From: DASRDS01 sp035570055
GTDB taxonomy: Bacteria; Gemmatimonadota; Gemmatimonadetes; Gemmatimonadales; Gemmatimonadaceae
DNA: 64,000 bases
Assembly: GCA_035570055.1 (NCBI GenBank)
Contig: DATMLM010000085.1
Coordinates: 1-64,000, forward strand
Reading direction: 5' to 3'
The notes beneath the pieces were generated by a model. That model made no database searches. It was not told where the DNA came from and was given only the letters and a program-made list of their open reading frames with translations. Made by a program: the position numbers and the translations under genes. Positions 50,388 to 58,043 of the stretch are shown here, piece by piece (positions within the stretch are counted from its first letter, which is position 1; every line of letters begins with the position of its first letter).

Positions 50388-51278
50388 GACCGGGGACTGT
50401 CTCGGGTGGCCCCAGTAGGGCGTCTTGTTGACATCGACCGGGATGATCGTGCCATCGAGGTCCACGGCGCAGTCGATGCCGCAGAAGTCGACGCCGAGCA
50501 GTGATGCCAAAGGACGCGCTGTAGCGAGTGCGCGGGCAGCGACCTCGGACGTCGGGCCGATCGCGCTCGAGTCCCAGAAGTAGTAGTCGCGGCGGTCGCG
50601 TTGAGGGAGCGAGAGTTTCTTGATGTCGCTCGCGGCCCAGGCGAGGGTTACGACGGCCGCGGGGCCGACGATGTACGCGCGAATGAACAGACCATCCGGG
50701 TTCGTGATGTAGCGCTCGACCACGAGCGACGGGTCGGTCCAGGTGTGCGCGGGTACCTCGTCGCGGCGGCAGACCACGTACTCTATCCGGTCGCTCAAGT
50801 CAGCCGTGAACGGGGCCGCACGAGAGCCCCATCGCTCCCGCATGAGGCGCTCCGGCTTGCCCGCGTAGTTGAGCGTGGTCTTGACGATGACCCGCTCGTC
50901 GGGTGGACCGGACTGCGGCGCGGCGGCCGTTGGCAGACCCGCGGCGATCGCACGCGCGTGAATCGTGCGCTTTCTGACATCCGTGGCGTTGATGTTCAGG
51001 GCGGGCATCGGCCACGGGATGTCCTGTTCTATGAAATCCCTCGTTTGGCTCAGGTTCACGTTGAGCAATGCACCGCGAGTCGAGGGCGGAATCTGGGCGA
51101 GTATCCGCGACACCCGGTCCCCGGGGGTCAGTTGGACGCGGTGCGCCTCGGGGTAGAGTACCTCGACCATGAACCCGAACCAGCCATCGGCTTCGCACAC
51201 GGCGACCGGAGCGCGCGGCGGATCCATTGGCCAGCGCTGGCGCGGAGAGAGACCGAGGAATTGACGGAGGCGAGACAT
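50337..51278 (-). CDS. ATP-grasp family protein (RimK-like)
   Basis: 313 residues from ATG 51278; the frame upstream of it (24 residues) is poor. Pattern ERVIVKTTLNYAGKPERLM, PSLVVERYITNPDGLFIRAY, LLGVDFCGIDCAVDLDG and IIPVDVNKTPYWGHP are the ATP-grasp lysine, metal-binding Asp/Asn and ribose-binding sites. ATP-grasp ligases join a carboxylate to an amine; the substrate is unknown. Likely the last gene of the ArsR/AHSA1 operon. Confidence 0.8.
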   Translation of the reverse strand: MSRLRQFLGLSPRQRWPMDPPRAPVAVCEADGWFGFMVEVLYPEAHRVQLTPGDRVSRILAQIPPSTRGALLNVNLSQTRDFIEQDIPWPMPALNINATDVRKRTIHARAIAAGLPTAAAPQSGPPDERVIVKTTLNYAGKPERLMRERWGSRAAPFTADLSDRIEYVVCRRDEVPAHTWTDPSLVVERYITNPDGLFIRAYIVGPAAVVTLAWAASDIKKLSLPQRDRRDYYFWDSSAIGPTSEVAARALATARPLASLLGVDFCGIDCAVDLDGTIIPVDVNKTPYWGHPRQSPVLAHLRHGFNTLIGDFT

Positions 51279-51319
51279 CCCGCTCAGAAAGACGCGCGGG
51301 AGGCGCTCAGGGTCAGTGG

Positions 51320-51589
51320 TCAGTCGGCGCGGTCGTAGACCGCGAGGCACCAGGCCGTGGCAGCCGAGACCACGTAGGTGGGGACGACGCCCACGAACGT
51401 TGGCCAGATCGTCGGGATGATGCGATCTCGGGGCACGCCCTGGTCCCGGAGATGGCGGCAGTACTCAATGAGGGCTTCGCGGAACTCGCGGACGTGCGCC
51501 GGCGCTGGGAGCGACGTGAACCGAAGGCGTTCGGCGGCGCTCACCAGGCGGGGCGGGAAGGGCGGCAACGGCGTACCGTCCACTTGCAC
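51320..51589 (-). CDS. Small protein of unknown function
   Basis: 89 residues from GTG 51589. Helical C-terminal half (VREFREALIEYCRHLRDQGV; TFVGVVPTYVVSAATAWCLA) with a likely amphipathic segment. It lies between the AHSA1-like gene and the ATP-grasp gene, on the same strand. No known family. Confidence 0.55.
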   Translation of the reverse strand: MQVDGTPLPPFPPRLVSAAERLRFTSLPAPAHVREFREALIEYCRHLRDQGVPRDRIIPTIWPTFVGVVPTYVVSAATAWCLAVYDRAD

Positions 51590-51653
51590 GAGGGTGACGG
51601 TACCGCCCGCTGGGCGGCTGCGCCGTGCGAAATGTCACACGGCGCAGCGGTAC

Positions 51654-52349
51654 TCAAGTTGCCACAAGTGAGAGGTCGTCGACCCACGGTTGCAGTTCGC
51701 GAACCTTGTCGGCCGGCAAGCCGTACGTCGACAGGTAGACACCCAAGGTCTTGCCTTCGATCTCGAGGAAGAGCACCGCGTCGTTGAGCTCCGGGATCGT
51801 GGCCCAGGCACCGCGGGACGGCTTGAGCTCCGCGATAACCGCTCGTGGCGTCACCTTTTTGACTGCGCTCATCAGGCGTTCCCACAGGACGGATCGGGCC
51901 AGCTCAGTCGGGCGGCGGGTCCACGCTATATCGCGCGGCGTCCCGCGATGGCGCGTGAGATAGTGTCTCAAGTTGAACAAGAAATAGCGCCAACCCGTCT
52001 CGAACGACTCGTACGCATCGTCCCATTCGGCGCTCGCCGAGAGACCCGATTGGACGAGGCGCACCACCGTGTGGCCGCCCTTGGTCTCCAGATGCCAGTC
52101 GACGATGATCGGCGCGTCAGGGGTGTCGGCCCAGCGGAGGTGGCGACCCTTTTCTACCTCGACAAAGCGCTCCTCCATCACCATATCCGGACCCCACGCC
52201 AGGCGCACCTTATCGCCGTCGCGCTCGGCGGTCGGCGAGAACCAGCGGGCGAGGAGGTCGGCCTGCGTCAGCGCGGCCCATACGGCGTCCGCGGGCGCGG
52301 CGATCTCGGTCGTAAGGTCTACCGAGCGAGTCGGCACAGTGTCGGTCAT
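51654..52349 (-). CDS. AHSA1/SRPBCC-type protein
   Basis: 231 residues. Starts VDLTTEIAAPADAVWAALTQ, DLLARWFSPTAERDGD, with the central TPDAPIIVDWHLETKGGHTV and ETGWRYFLFNLRHYLTRH. SRPBCC proteins bind hydrophobic ligands. Such genes are commonly coupled to ArsR-family repressors; here the ArsR gene overlaps its ATG (ATGA). Confidence 0.88.
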   Translation of the reverse strand: MTDTVPTRSVDLTTEIAAPADAVWAALTQADLLARWFSPTAERDGDKVRLAWGPDMVMEERFVEVEKGRHLRWADTPDAPIIVDWHLETKGGHTVVRLVQSGLSASAEWDDAYESFETGWRYFLFNLRHYLTRHRGTPRDIAWTRRPTELARSVLWERLMSAVKKVTPRAVIAELKPSRGAWATIPELNDAVLFLEIEGKTLGVYLSTYGLPADKVRELQPWVDDLSLVAT

Positions 52350-52966
52350 TGGGAAATACCGGGGCGTTTGAGGTGGGCAGGGTGGGCAGGGTGGGCAGGG
52401 TGGGCAGGGTGGGCACCAAGCGTCACGCGAAACGTGCGACCCGTTTCGTCATGGTACTCGGCCACGAGTGACGCCAGCGACTCGGCCAGCGCCTGGGCGA
52501 ACGCTGCATGGCGCGCCGGCGAGGCGAATCGCACTTCGGTCTCGAGCGTGAACGTCGGCAAGGATCTGCCGGAGGCCGCGGCGCGCTCCTGGAGCTCGCC
52601 GACCTCTCGAATCGTGCGGGCCGCCGTGGCGATCAAGTAGGAGCTGGAGAAGCGATCGCGAAATGCCTCGGCGGAGACGCCGAGCGCACCCAGGGCCTGC
52701 GGCGCGATCACGAACTGCCGGGCGGTGGTGCGCAGCAGGCGCTCGACACAGTTGCCGCGCTTGCGGTCGCCGACCGACTCCAGCAGACCGACATCCTCGA
52801 GCGCGCGCACGTGGTAGCCGACGCGCTGGCGAGGGAGCGTGAGGGCGCGGGCGACACCGGCCGCCGATTCCGGCTCGCGCATGTGCTCGAGGACCCGGAG
52901 GCGCACGGGGTCGAGCAGCGCGGCGGCTTGCTCCGGCGATTGCACGACGGCAAGGGCGGACTGCAT
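52346..52966 (-). CDS. ArsR-type HTH regulator, predicted leaderless
   Basis: 206 residues from ATG 52966 (MQSALAVVQSPEQAAALLDP). A winged helix (VRLRVLEHMREPESAAGVAR; ALTLPRQRVGYHVRALEDVG) as in ArsR-like DNA-binding domains, then a helical C-terminal half (AEAFRDRFSSSYLIATAART). The last residues are HPAHPAHPAHPAH, encoded by a 9-base tandem repeat. Other starts exist 24-93 bases upstream, but the promoter places the transcription start at this ATG. Confidence 0.82.
   Translation of the reverse strand: MQSALAVVQSPEQAAALLDPVRLRVLEHMREPESAAGVARALTLPRQRVGYHVRALEDVGLLESVGDRKRGNCVERLLRTTARQFVIAPQALGALGVSAEAFRDRFSSSYLIATAARTIREVGELQERAAASGRSLPTFTLETEVRFASPARHAAFAQALAESLASLVAEYHDETGRTFRVTLGAHPAHPAHPAHPAHLKRPGISQ
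52372..52416 (-). repeat. 9-base tandem repeat (five copies) in the ArsR-like gene
   Basis: GGTGGGCAG repeated five times (last copy with one changed base). It is in frame and encodes repeated Pro-Ala-His near the C-terminus. Copy-number changes by slippage would add or remove three residues without breaking the frame. Confidence 0.9.
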
Positions 52967-52973
52967 GTCGAAT

Positions 52974-53002
52974 ATGCTAAGCACGTCCATCATAGCTGTC
53001 AA
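52974..53002 (-). promoter_or_regulatory. Near-consensus sigma-70 promoter with leaderless start
   Basis: TTGACA (52997-53002), 17 bases, TAGCAT (52974-52979) on the minus strand. The start would be at about 52966-52967, i.e. on the ATG of the ArsR-like gene. This is the best sigma-70 match in the window. Confidence 0.75.
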
Positions 53003-53070
53003 GACAGGAAAAGTTGTCGGGTGTGATTTTACGTTTCGTTCCGTTGGGCCGTCGTTCAAAGGTGCAACAC

Positions 53071-53646
53071 ATGAAAGGGGCAGTCCTCAAGGCGCGCGTT
53101 GCGTTTATCGAGGAGCATTTCGGCAAGGACGGCGTCCAGAAGGTCATCGGACGGCTCGCCCAGGCCGATCGTGCCATGCTCGAGGTCATTCTGCCCATCC
53201 GGTGGTATCCGTTCGAGCTCGGCGAGCGGATGGATGCCGCCATCGTTGCTGCCCTCGGCAATGGGGATCCCCGTTTCTTCGAGCGGCTCGGCTCGGCATC
53301 GGCCGAGCGGAATCTCACGACGGTGCATAAGGGGTTTCTGCGGCCCGGCGACCCTCATGCCTTCCTGCGCAATACGCAGGTCATCTTTCGGACGTACTAC
53401 GAGATCGGGCGGCGCGATTACGAGAGCACGGGGCGGACGTCCGCCGTTCTCACCACGCATGACGCCGAGGCGTTCAGTACGCCCGATTGCTTGACCATCG
53501 TCGGGTGGCACAAGAAAGCGCTCGAGATGTGTGGGGCGACTGGTGTCGAAATGCGCGAGACCGAGTGTCGCGCGAAAGGCGGCACCGTGTGTCGCTATGA
53601 GATCTCCTGGAACGAGATCAGCGACGCCCAGTTCGCGCGGGACTAG
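53071..53646 (+). CDS. V4R/DUF2378-like protein (TIGR02265 type)
   Basis: 191 residues from ATG 53071 with AAAGGTG about 7 bases upstream. IEEHFGKDGVQKVIGRL, ILPIRWYPFELGERMDAAIV, TYYEIGRRDYESTGRTSAVL and the end ETECRAKGGTVCRYEISW. The C-terminal part resembles 4-vinyl reductase (V4R) domains that bind small ligands via Cys/His; the whole is like the DUF2378 proteins numerous in myxobacteria. Divergent from the ArsR-like gene. Confidence 0.75.
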   Translation: MKGAVLKARVAFIEEHFGKDGVQKVIGRLAQADRAMLEVILPIRWYPFELGERMDAAIVAALGNGDPRFFERLGSASAERNLTTVHKGFLRPGDPHAFLRNTQVIFRTYYEIGRRDYESTGRTSAVLTTHDAEAFSTPDCLTIVGWHKKALEMCGATGVEMRETECRAKGGTVCRYEISWNEISDAQFARD

Positions 53647-53702
53647 TCACGCCTTCGCCGCGCTTCGCGCTGGCTTGGCGTTAGCTGGGTGCCCGTGGGA
53701 GG

Positions 53703-53759
53703 CGTTCGACAATTGCGTAGCCCCGACTGCTTTTCGGAGGGCCGAGCAATTGTCGAACG
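53703..53759. repeat. Perfect 14-base inverted repeat with 29-base loop
   Basis: CGTTCGACAATTGC (53703-53716) and GCAATTGTCGAACG (53746-53759). The 216-base gap between the V4R-like gene and the TPR gene holds nothing else. It may be a transcription terminator (no T-run), a regulator site, or the trace of a mobile element. Confidence 0.6.
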
Positions 53760-53862
53760 GCCGACTCCCGCGATGACGCCCGGGCGCCTGGCACATCGGG
53801 TGGAACCTGCCTAGGTTTCGTGGTTTACCCCGTTCGACATCCACCTGAATGTGCCGTCACGA

Positions 53863-54531
53863 ATGACCCCTGCCGCGGCCGCGACTGCTAGCCGGCCGAC
53901 CCTGGAAGACCGCACCGAGAGCCTGCAGGACTGGGCCCGGCTGTACACGCGCGAGCTGTCGATCGCCGGCGTGATTCTCGTCGCTCTCATCGGCGTGCTT
54001 TGGTTGTACCGCTACTCGTCCCGGCAGCAGCTCCAGCGGGCCGACGCACAGCTGGCTTCGCCATTGCGCTCGCTCGCCGCTGGAAACGTCCCGCTCGCAC
54101 AGACCGATCTCAAGCGCATCATCGCCCGCTTTGGCGGCACGCCCGCGGCGACGCAGGCGTCGATGATCCTGGCGGAGACATACTACTCGCAGGGCAAGTA
54201 CATCGACGGACTCTCGACGCTGCAAACGGCGCCGCGATCTGGCGCGTCGGCGCCGTTCGCGCCTGGTGTTGACGCGCTGATCGGGGACGGGTACTCCGAA
54301 GAGGCGAAGTACCAGGATGCCGCTACGCATTACCTGGCCGCGGCCGCCGCGTCGCCGTACCCCAACGACCAAGCGCACTTCAAGGCCAACGCGGCGCGTG
54401 CGTACACGAACGCCGCCGACACAGCCCACGCGGTAGCAATCTGGCGCGAGCTAGCGAAGAATGATGCCACTCCACAAGCAGCCGAAGCTCACCTGCGCCT
54501 CGGTGAGCTCACCGTGCACGCGGCGAAATAA
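53863..54531 (+). CDS. Membrane-anchored TPR protein (YfgM-like)
   Basis: 222 residues from ATG 53863. One N-terminal membrane helix (LSIAGVILVALIGVLWLYRY) and TPR helices (AQTDLKRIIARFGGTPAATQ; ILAETYYSQGKYIDGLSTLQ; AARAYTNAADTAHAVAIW). The layout matches YfgM/BamD-like periplasmic TPR proteins that assist membrane-protein biogenesis. One base separates its stop from the next GTG. Confidence 0.8.
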   Translation: MTPAAAATASRPTLEDRTESLQDWARLYTRELSIAGVILVALIGVLWLYRYSSRQQLQRADAQLASPLRSLAAGNVPLAQTDLKRIIARFGGTPAATQASMILAETYYSQGKYIDGLSTLQTAPRSGASAPFAPGVDALIGDGYSEEAKYQDAATHYLAAAAASPYPNDQAHFKANAARAYTNAADTAHAVAIWRELAKNDATPQAAEAHLRLGELTVHAAK

Positions 54532-54532
54532 C

Positions 54533-54910
54533 GTGTTGGCGCGGACGGCGGCGATCGGGTTGCTGGTCATGCTGCCACGCTTGGCGGCAGGGCAACAGGT
54601 GCAGACCGACACACCGAAGACACAGCGCCTGCCAGGCCCCATCGAGCTGGGTCTCAGTGATTCAACGCAGCGTCGGATCGCGCAGGATATGGCGAAGGAC
54701 CTCGGCAATGTTCGGAAGGCCGAGGCCAGCTATTACGCCGCACATCACGCGTATGCGTATACGGTCGCCGATCTCGCGCCGCTCAAGCCCACGAACGGCA
54801 ATGTCGTGACGATTACGTCCACCGACGGTGGCGGCTATCGTGCCGTGGCCACCAACCCCGCGCTCCCAGGCGCCGAAGCCGAGGCCGTCGTCCCAGCCCC
54901 ACCACACTAG
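54533..54910 (+). CDS. Secreted protein of unknown function
   Basis: 125 residues from GTG 54533. Signal TAAIGLLVMLPRLAAGQQ. The mature part (MAKDLGNVRKAEASYYAAHH; AYAYTVADLAPLKPTNGNVV) resembles the start of type II secretion pilin-like heads but has no prepilin motif. Follows the TPR gene directly. Confidence 0.6.
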   Translation: MLARTAAIGLLVMLPRLAAGQQVQTDTPKTQRLPGPIELGLSDSTQRRIAQDMAKDLGNVRKAEASYYAAHHAYAYTVADLAPLKPTNGNVVTITSTDGGGYRAVATNPALPGAEAEAVVPAPPH

Positions 54911-54922
54911 CAGGAGTCTCGC

Positions 54923-55399
54923 ATGCTGCGATCGCTGGTTGCGACGGAGGACCGGTTCGCGCCGACGCTGGCCCGGCTCACGCTCGGGATCGTTTTCTTT
55001 CCGCATGGCATGCAGAAGCTCTTCGGGTGGTTCGGCGGGTTCGGCTTCAATGGCACGCTGCACTACTTCACGGATCAGGCACACATCCCGGCCGCGTTCG
55101 CCGTCCTCGCGATCCTGGCCGAAGGGTTGGGGTCGATAGGGCTGCTCACCGGGTTCCTGACGCGCGTGGCTGCGTTCGGGATCGCGTGCAACATGACGGT
55201 CGCGGTGTTCATGGTGCATCGATACAACGGGTTCTTCATGAACTGGTTGGGCAACCAGAAGGGTGAAGGGTTCGAGTTTCACATCCTGGCGCTCGGGCTC
55301 TGTCTCTTCGTTATGATTTATGGCGGTGGCGCGTGGTCGGTCGACCTCGCGATCTCGAAACGGCAGGCGGCCGCGGCGTTGGAGCACGCGAGGGCGTAA
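54923..55399 (+). CDS. DoxX-family membrane protein
   Basis: 158 residues, AGGAG 7 bases before the ATG. Four membrane helices; signature RLTLGIVFFPHGMQKLFGWF and LLTGFLTRVAAFGIACNMTV are DoxX. Members act in thiol/redox or small-molecule transport in the membrane; substrate unknown. Its stop overlaps the next ATG (TAATG). Confidence 0.9.
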   Translation: MLRSLVATEDRFAPTLARLTLGIVFFPHGMQKLFGWFGGFGFNGTLHYFTDQAHIPAAFAVLAILAEGLGSIGLLTGFLTRVAAFGIACNMTVAVFMVHRYNGFFMNWLGNQKGEGFEFHILALGLCLFVMIYGGGAWSVDLAISKRQAAAALEHARA

Positions 55400-55914
55400 T
55401 GCGAAGTGTGTTGGTCGCGTTGTTGATGGCACTGCCTGCCGGCGCGCAGGTTCCCATCCTCGGCGTCGCTGGCGGGCTAGCGGTACCGACGAGCCGCTTC
55501 GGCCGCCCGCTCGATGTCGGATTCGACTTTCAGGCGAGCGGCGACTTCCGGCCCGTCCCGGGGCCGATCGCCTTTCGCGGTGACGTCCTCTGGAGCCGGT
55601 TCGCGGTGAGCGATCCAGGCGTCGGCAACTCGAACGTCGTCGGCGGGACATTCGACGTCGTGATCGATGTGCCGACGCCCGGCATCACGCCGTACGTCAT
55701 CGGTGGCGTCGGCGTCTACGATGTCGAGGTCGGCAGCGACGTCAGCCACCATAGCCGCTTCGGCACCGGTCTCAATGTCGGCGGCGGCGTGCGGTTCCCC
55801 CTGGGGCCGTTCGTGCACGCGTTCTTCGAGACGCGGTACCACGTCGCGTATGCCAGCCCATTCGGCGGCAACACGACGTTCTTGCCTATTCTCGTCGGGG
55901 TCCGCCTTCGGTAA
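55399..55914 (+). CDS. Small outer-membrane beta-barrel protein
   Basis: 171 residues. Signal MRSVLVALLMALPAGAQ, then alternating strands (FDFQASGDFRPVPGPIAFRG; TPGITPYVIGGVGVYDVEVG) ending PILVGVRLR. OmpA/OmpW-like 8-strand barrel by pattern. The end overlaps the convergent small gene by 29 bases. Confidence 0.72.
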   Translation: MRSVLVALLMALPAGAQVPILGVAGGLAVPTSRFGRPLDVGFDFQASGDFRPVPGPIAFRGDVLWSRFAVSDPGVGNSNVVGGTFDVVIDVPTPGITPYVIGGVGVYDVEVGSDVSHHSRFGTGLNVGGGVRFPLGPFVHAFFETRYHVAYASPFGGNTTFLPILVGVRLR

Positions 55915-56098
55915 CGCTGGCCTGGAGCTGGCTCATGAGCTCCGTGCCGCCGCTCCAGAGATCATACCACGTGAACGTCTTGCCCTTGCGGTGGCCTTTT
56001 TCGGTGAGCGTCAGCCCATCGGGCGTGAGTGTCGCGACTAGTGTCTGATCGCGGACGATGATCTCGCGCTTGAGCGCTTTATCGAGTTTGGTCGGCAT
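55886..56098 (-). CDS. Small protein of unknown function
   Basis: 70 residues from ATG 56098. MPTKLDKALKREIIVRDQTL and VATLTPDGLTLTEKGHRKGK, then TFTWYDLWSGGTELMSQLQA. Charged, no membrane segment or cysteine. The GLTLTEKGHRKGKTFTW pattern suggests a small beta domain. Family unknown. Confidence 0.6.
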   Translation of the reverse strand: MPTKLDKALKREIIVRDQTLVATLTPDGLTLTEKGHRKGKTFTWYDLWSGGTELMSQLQASVTEGGPRRE

Positions 56099-56114
56099 CC
56101 CCCAATTTATCGCG

Positions 56115-56942
56115 TTGGCGATCGTGATCGGGATCGGCATCGCCATCGGCGTCGATCTCTACGCCGGATACCTGTTCGTTTGTCCGATGCGTTCGGTCAT
56201 CGGTCCGCCGCCAGCCGACCTCGGCGCGACCGCTATCGCGTTACGATCGGCGTCAGGCGCGACACTTCGCGGGTGGTATGCGCCCGGTGCGCCTGGCCAC
56301 GGCGCCGTGTTGCTGGTCCACGGTATTCATGCGGATCGGCGCGTCATGTTGCCGCGCGCGAGATTCTTGCACCGCGCGGGATACTCCGTGTTGCTGTTTG
56401 ATCTGCAGGCACATGGCGAGAGCACGGGGGATCGCATCACGTTCGGCATCAAGGAAGGCCTCGATGTTGCATCGGCGCTCGACGTGTTGCGACAGAAAGC
56501 ACCTGGGGAGCGCGTTGGGGTGATCGCAGTGTCCCTCGGTGGCGCCGCGGCGTTGTTGGGGCCGCATCCGCTCGCCGTTGACGCCCTGGTGCTGGAATCC
56601 GTTTTTCCCACGATCGTGCAGGCGACTCGCAATCGAGTCGGGTCCTTGGGCACGACGCTATTGCTTTGGCAGCTGGGACCGAGACTGGGGCTGAGTGTGG
56701 ACGACTTGCGTCCTATCCAGCACATCCGGGACGTGCGAGCGCCGATCTTCATCGTCGGCGGTGAGGAGGATCATTGGACTCCGCCGGCCGAGACCAGAGC
56801 CATGTTTGACGCCGCGAACGACCCCAAAAATCTCTGGCTCGTGCCGGGCGCGGCGCATGAGGATCTCTACGCCGTTGCTGCTCAGAAGTATGAGCAGCAG
56901 ATCCTAGGGTTCTTTCACCGCAGCGGGGTGGGCGGGAGCTGA
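56115..56942 (+). CDS. Alpha/beta hydrolase with N-terminal membrane anchor
   Basis: 275 residues from TTG 56115; GTG 56124 is also possible, and an ATG at 56058 would overlap the divergent gene. Anchor IVIGIGIAIGVDLYAGYLFV. Fold: HGAVLLVHGIHADRRVMLPR, SVLLFDLQAHGES, nucleophile VIAVSLGGAAALLG, Asp in GGEEDHWTPPAE, His in PGAAHEDLY. A serine hydrolase such as a small esterase or lipase; substrate unknown. The 3' end overlaps the convergent lipoprotein gene by 39 bases. Confidence 0.85.
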   Translation: MAIVIGIGIAIGVDLYAGYLFVCPMRSVIGPPPADLGATAIALRSASGATLRGWYAPGAPGHGAVLLVHGIHADRRVMLPRARFLHRAGYSVLLFDLQAHGESTGDRITFGIKEGLDVASALDVLRQKAPGERVGVIAVSLGGAAALLGPHPLAVDALVLESVFPTIVQATRNRVGSLGTTLLLWQLGPRLGLSVDDLRPIQHIRDVRAPIFIVGGEEDHWTPPAETRAMFDAANDPKNLWLVPGAAHEDLYAVAAQKYEQQILGFFHRSGVGGS

Positions 56943-58043
56943 CCCCGTTGGCGTCGGGATCGTGTGTAGCACGCTCGGTTGCGCCGGGTCGATCCACTCG
57001 AGGACCGGGGCAGTTGGATCCGCCCAGGACGTGTAGACGACACGGCCATCGCTGAGCCACGTGGGCTCGCCATCGTTCCCCGGCTTGGGCGAGAGGCGAG
57101 TCACGGCACTCGTGGCGAACGTGTACAGGAAGATGCCCACATCGCCATCGCGCGTGGACGCGAACGCGAGGGTCTTGCCGTCGGGGCTCCAGGCGGGATC
57201 GACGTCCGTCGTCGTGCCGTTGCTGATCGGCGTCTCCTTGGAAGAAGACAGCGTCAGCTGGACGAGGCCAGCGTTGCCATATTGCGTCGTCACGAAGACG
57301 AGTGCATCGCCGGCCGGAGACCACGTCGGGTTCTCTTCGTCGACGCCATCGGGCCCAAGACCGGCCGTGGCGGCCGTGGCGTTGGTGCCGGTGCTCGTCG
57401 ACGTCCAGATCTTGTTGTTACCGGAGATAGAAGTCGCGAACGCCAGGTGGCTGCCGTCGGGCGAGAGCGCCGGCTCGAGCGCAGGGTAGGGCAACGAGTC
57501 GAGCGACGTCTCCGTACCACCGCCGAGTGGGATCGTGAACAGGGACGGGTTGCCCGTGCGATAGCTCGCGTAAGCGACCATCCCGCCGGCGGAGGTCGGG
57601 CGGAAGTTTTCGCTCGAGTCCGAGGCGAGGCGCGTGAGGCCGACGCCGTCCAGCGTCATGGTGAAAATGGTGCGAGTGCCCGATCCGTTCACGTCGATCA
57701 TGTCGAACGCGATCGTCGGTGGGGCCACCACGTGAATGATCTTGGCGACTGTCGTGTCGCCGACGGTGGCGGATACCGTGACGCTGCCCGTGTCGATGAG
57801 CTGCAACCGCTGCCCCGACTGCAGCACGGCGATCGAGGAGGGAGCCGCGGACCACTGGACGCTGTCTGCCGGCAGCACGCGGGAGCCGCGTGACGCGGCC
57901 AGCGTGACAGTGGCGCTGCGTTCTATCCAACCGGCGACCGAGACCGCGACCGTCTTCGGCTGCGCCGGAGCGGACGGACTGTCGTGACAGCCACTGACCA
58001 GCAGGAGCAGCAGGACAGGGCTACTGCGAACCAGCCAAGACAA
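56904..58043 (-). CDS. TolB-like propeller lipoprotein
   Basis: 379 residues from TTG 58043, which overlaps the end of the preceding large gene by 23 bases. Lipobox LLLVSGC. Then a ~100-residue Ig/BIG2-like domain (VLPADSVQWSAAPSSIAVLQ; LQLIDTGSVTVSATVGDTTV) and a PD40/TolB propeller (PALSPDGSHLAFATSISGN; PTWSPAGDALVFVTTQYGN; PAWSPDGKTLAFASTRDGD). Probably a surface or periplasmic protein. Confidence 0.82.
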   Translation of the reverse strand: MSWLVRSSPVLLLLLVSGCHDSPSAPAQPKTVAVSVAGWIERSATVTLAASRGSRVLPADSVQWSAAPSSIAVLQSGQRLQLIDTGSVTVSATVGDTTVAKIIHVVAPPTIAFDMIDVNGSGTRTIFTMTLDGVGLTRLASDSSENFRPTSAGGMVAYASYRTGNPSLFTIPLGGGTETSLDSLPYPALEPALSPDGSHLAFATSISGNNKIWTSTSTGTNATAATAGLGPDGVDEENPTWSPAGDALVFVTTQYGNAGLVQLTLSSSKETPISNGTTTDVDPAWSPDGKTLAFASTRDGDVGIFLYTFATSAVTRLSPKPGNDGEPTWLSDGRVVYTSWADPTAPVLEWIDPAQPSVLHTIPTPTGSAPAHPAAVKEP

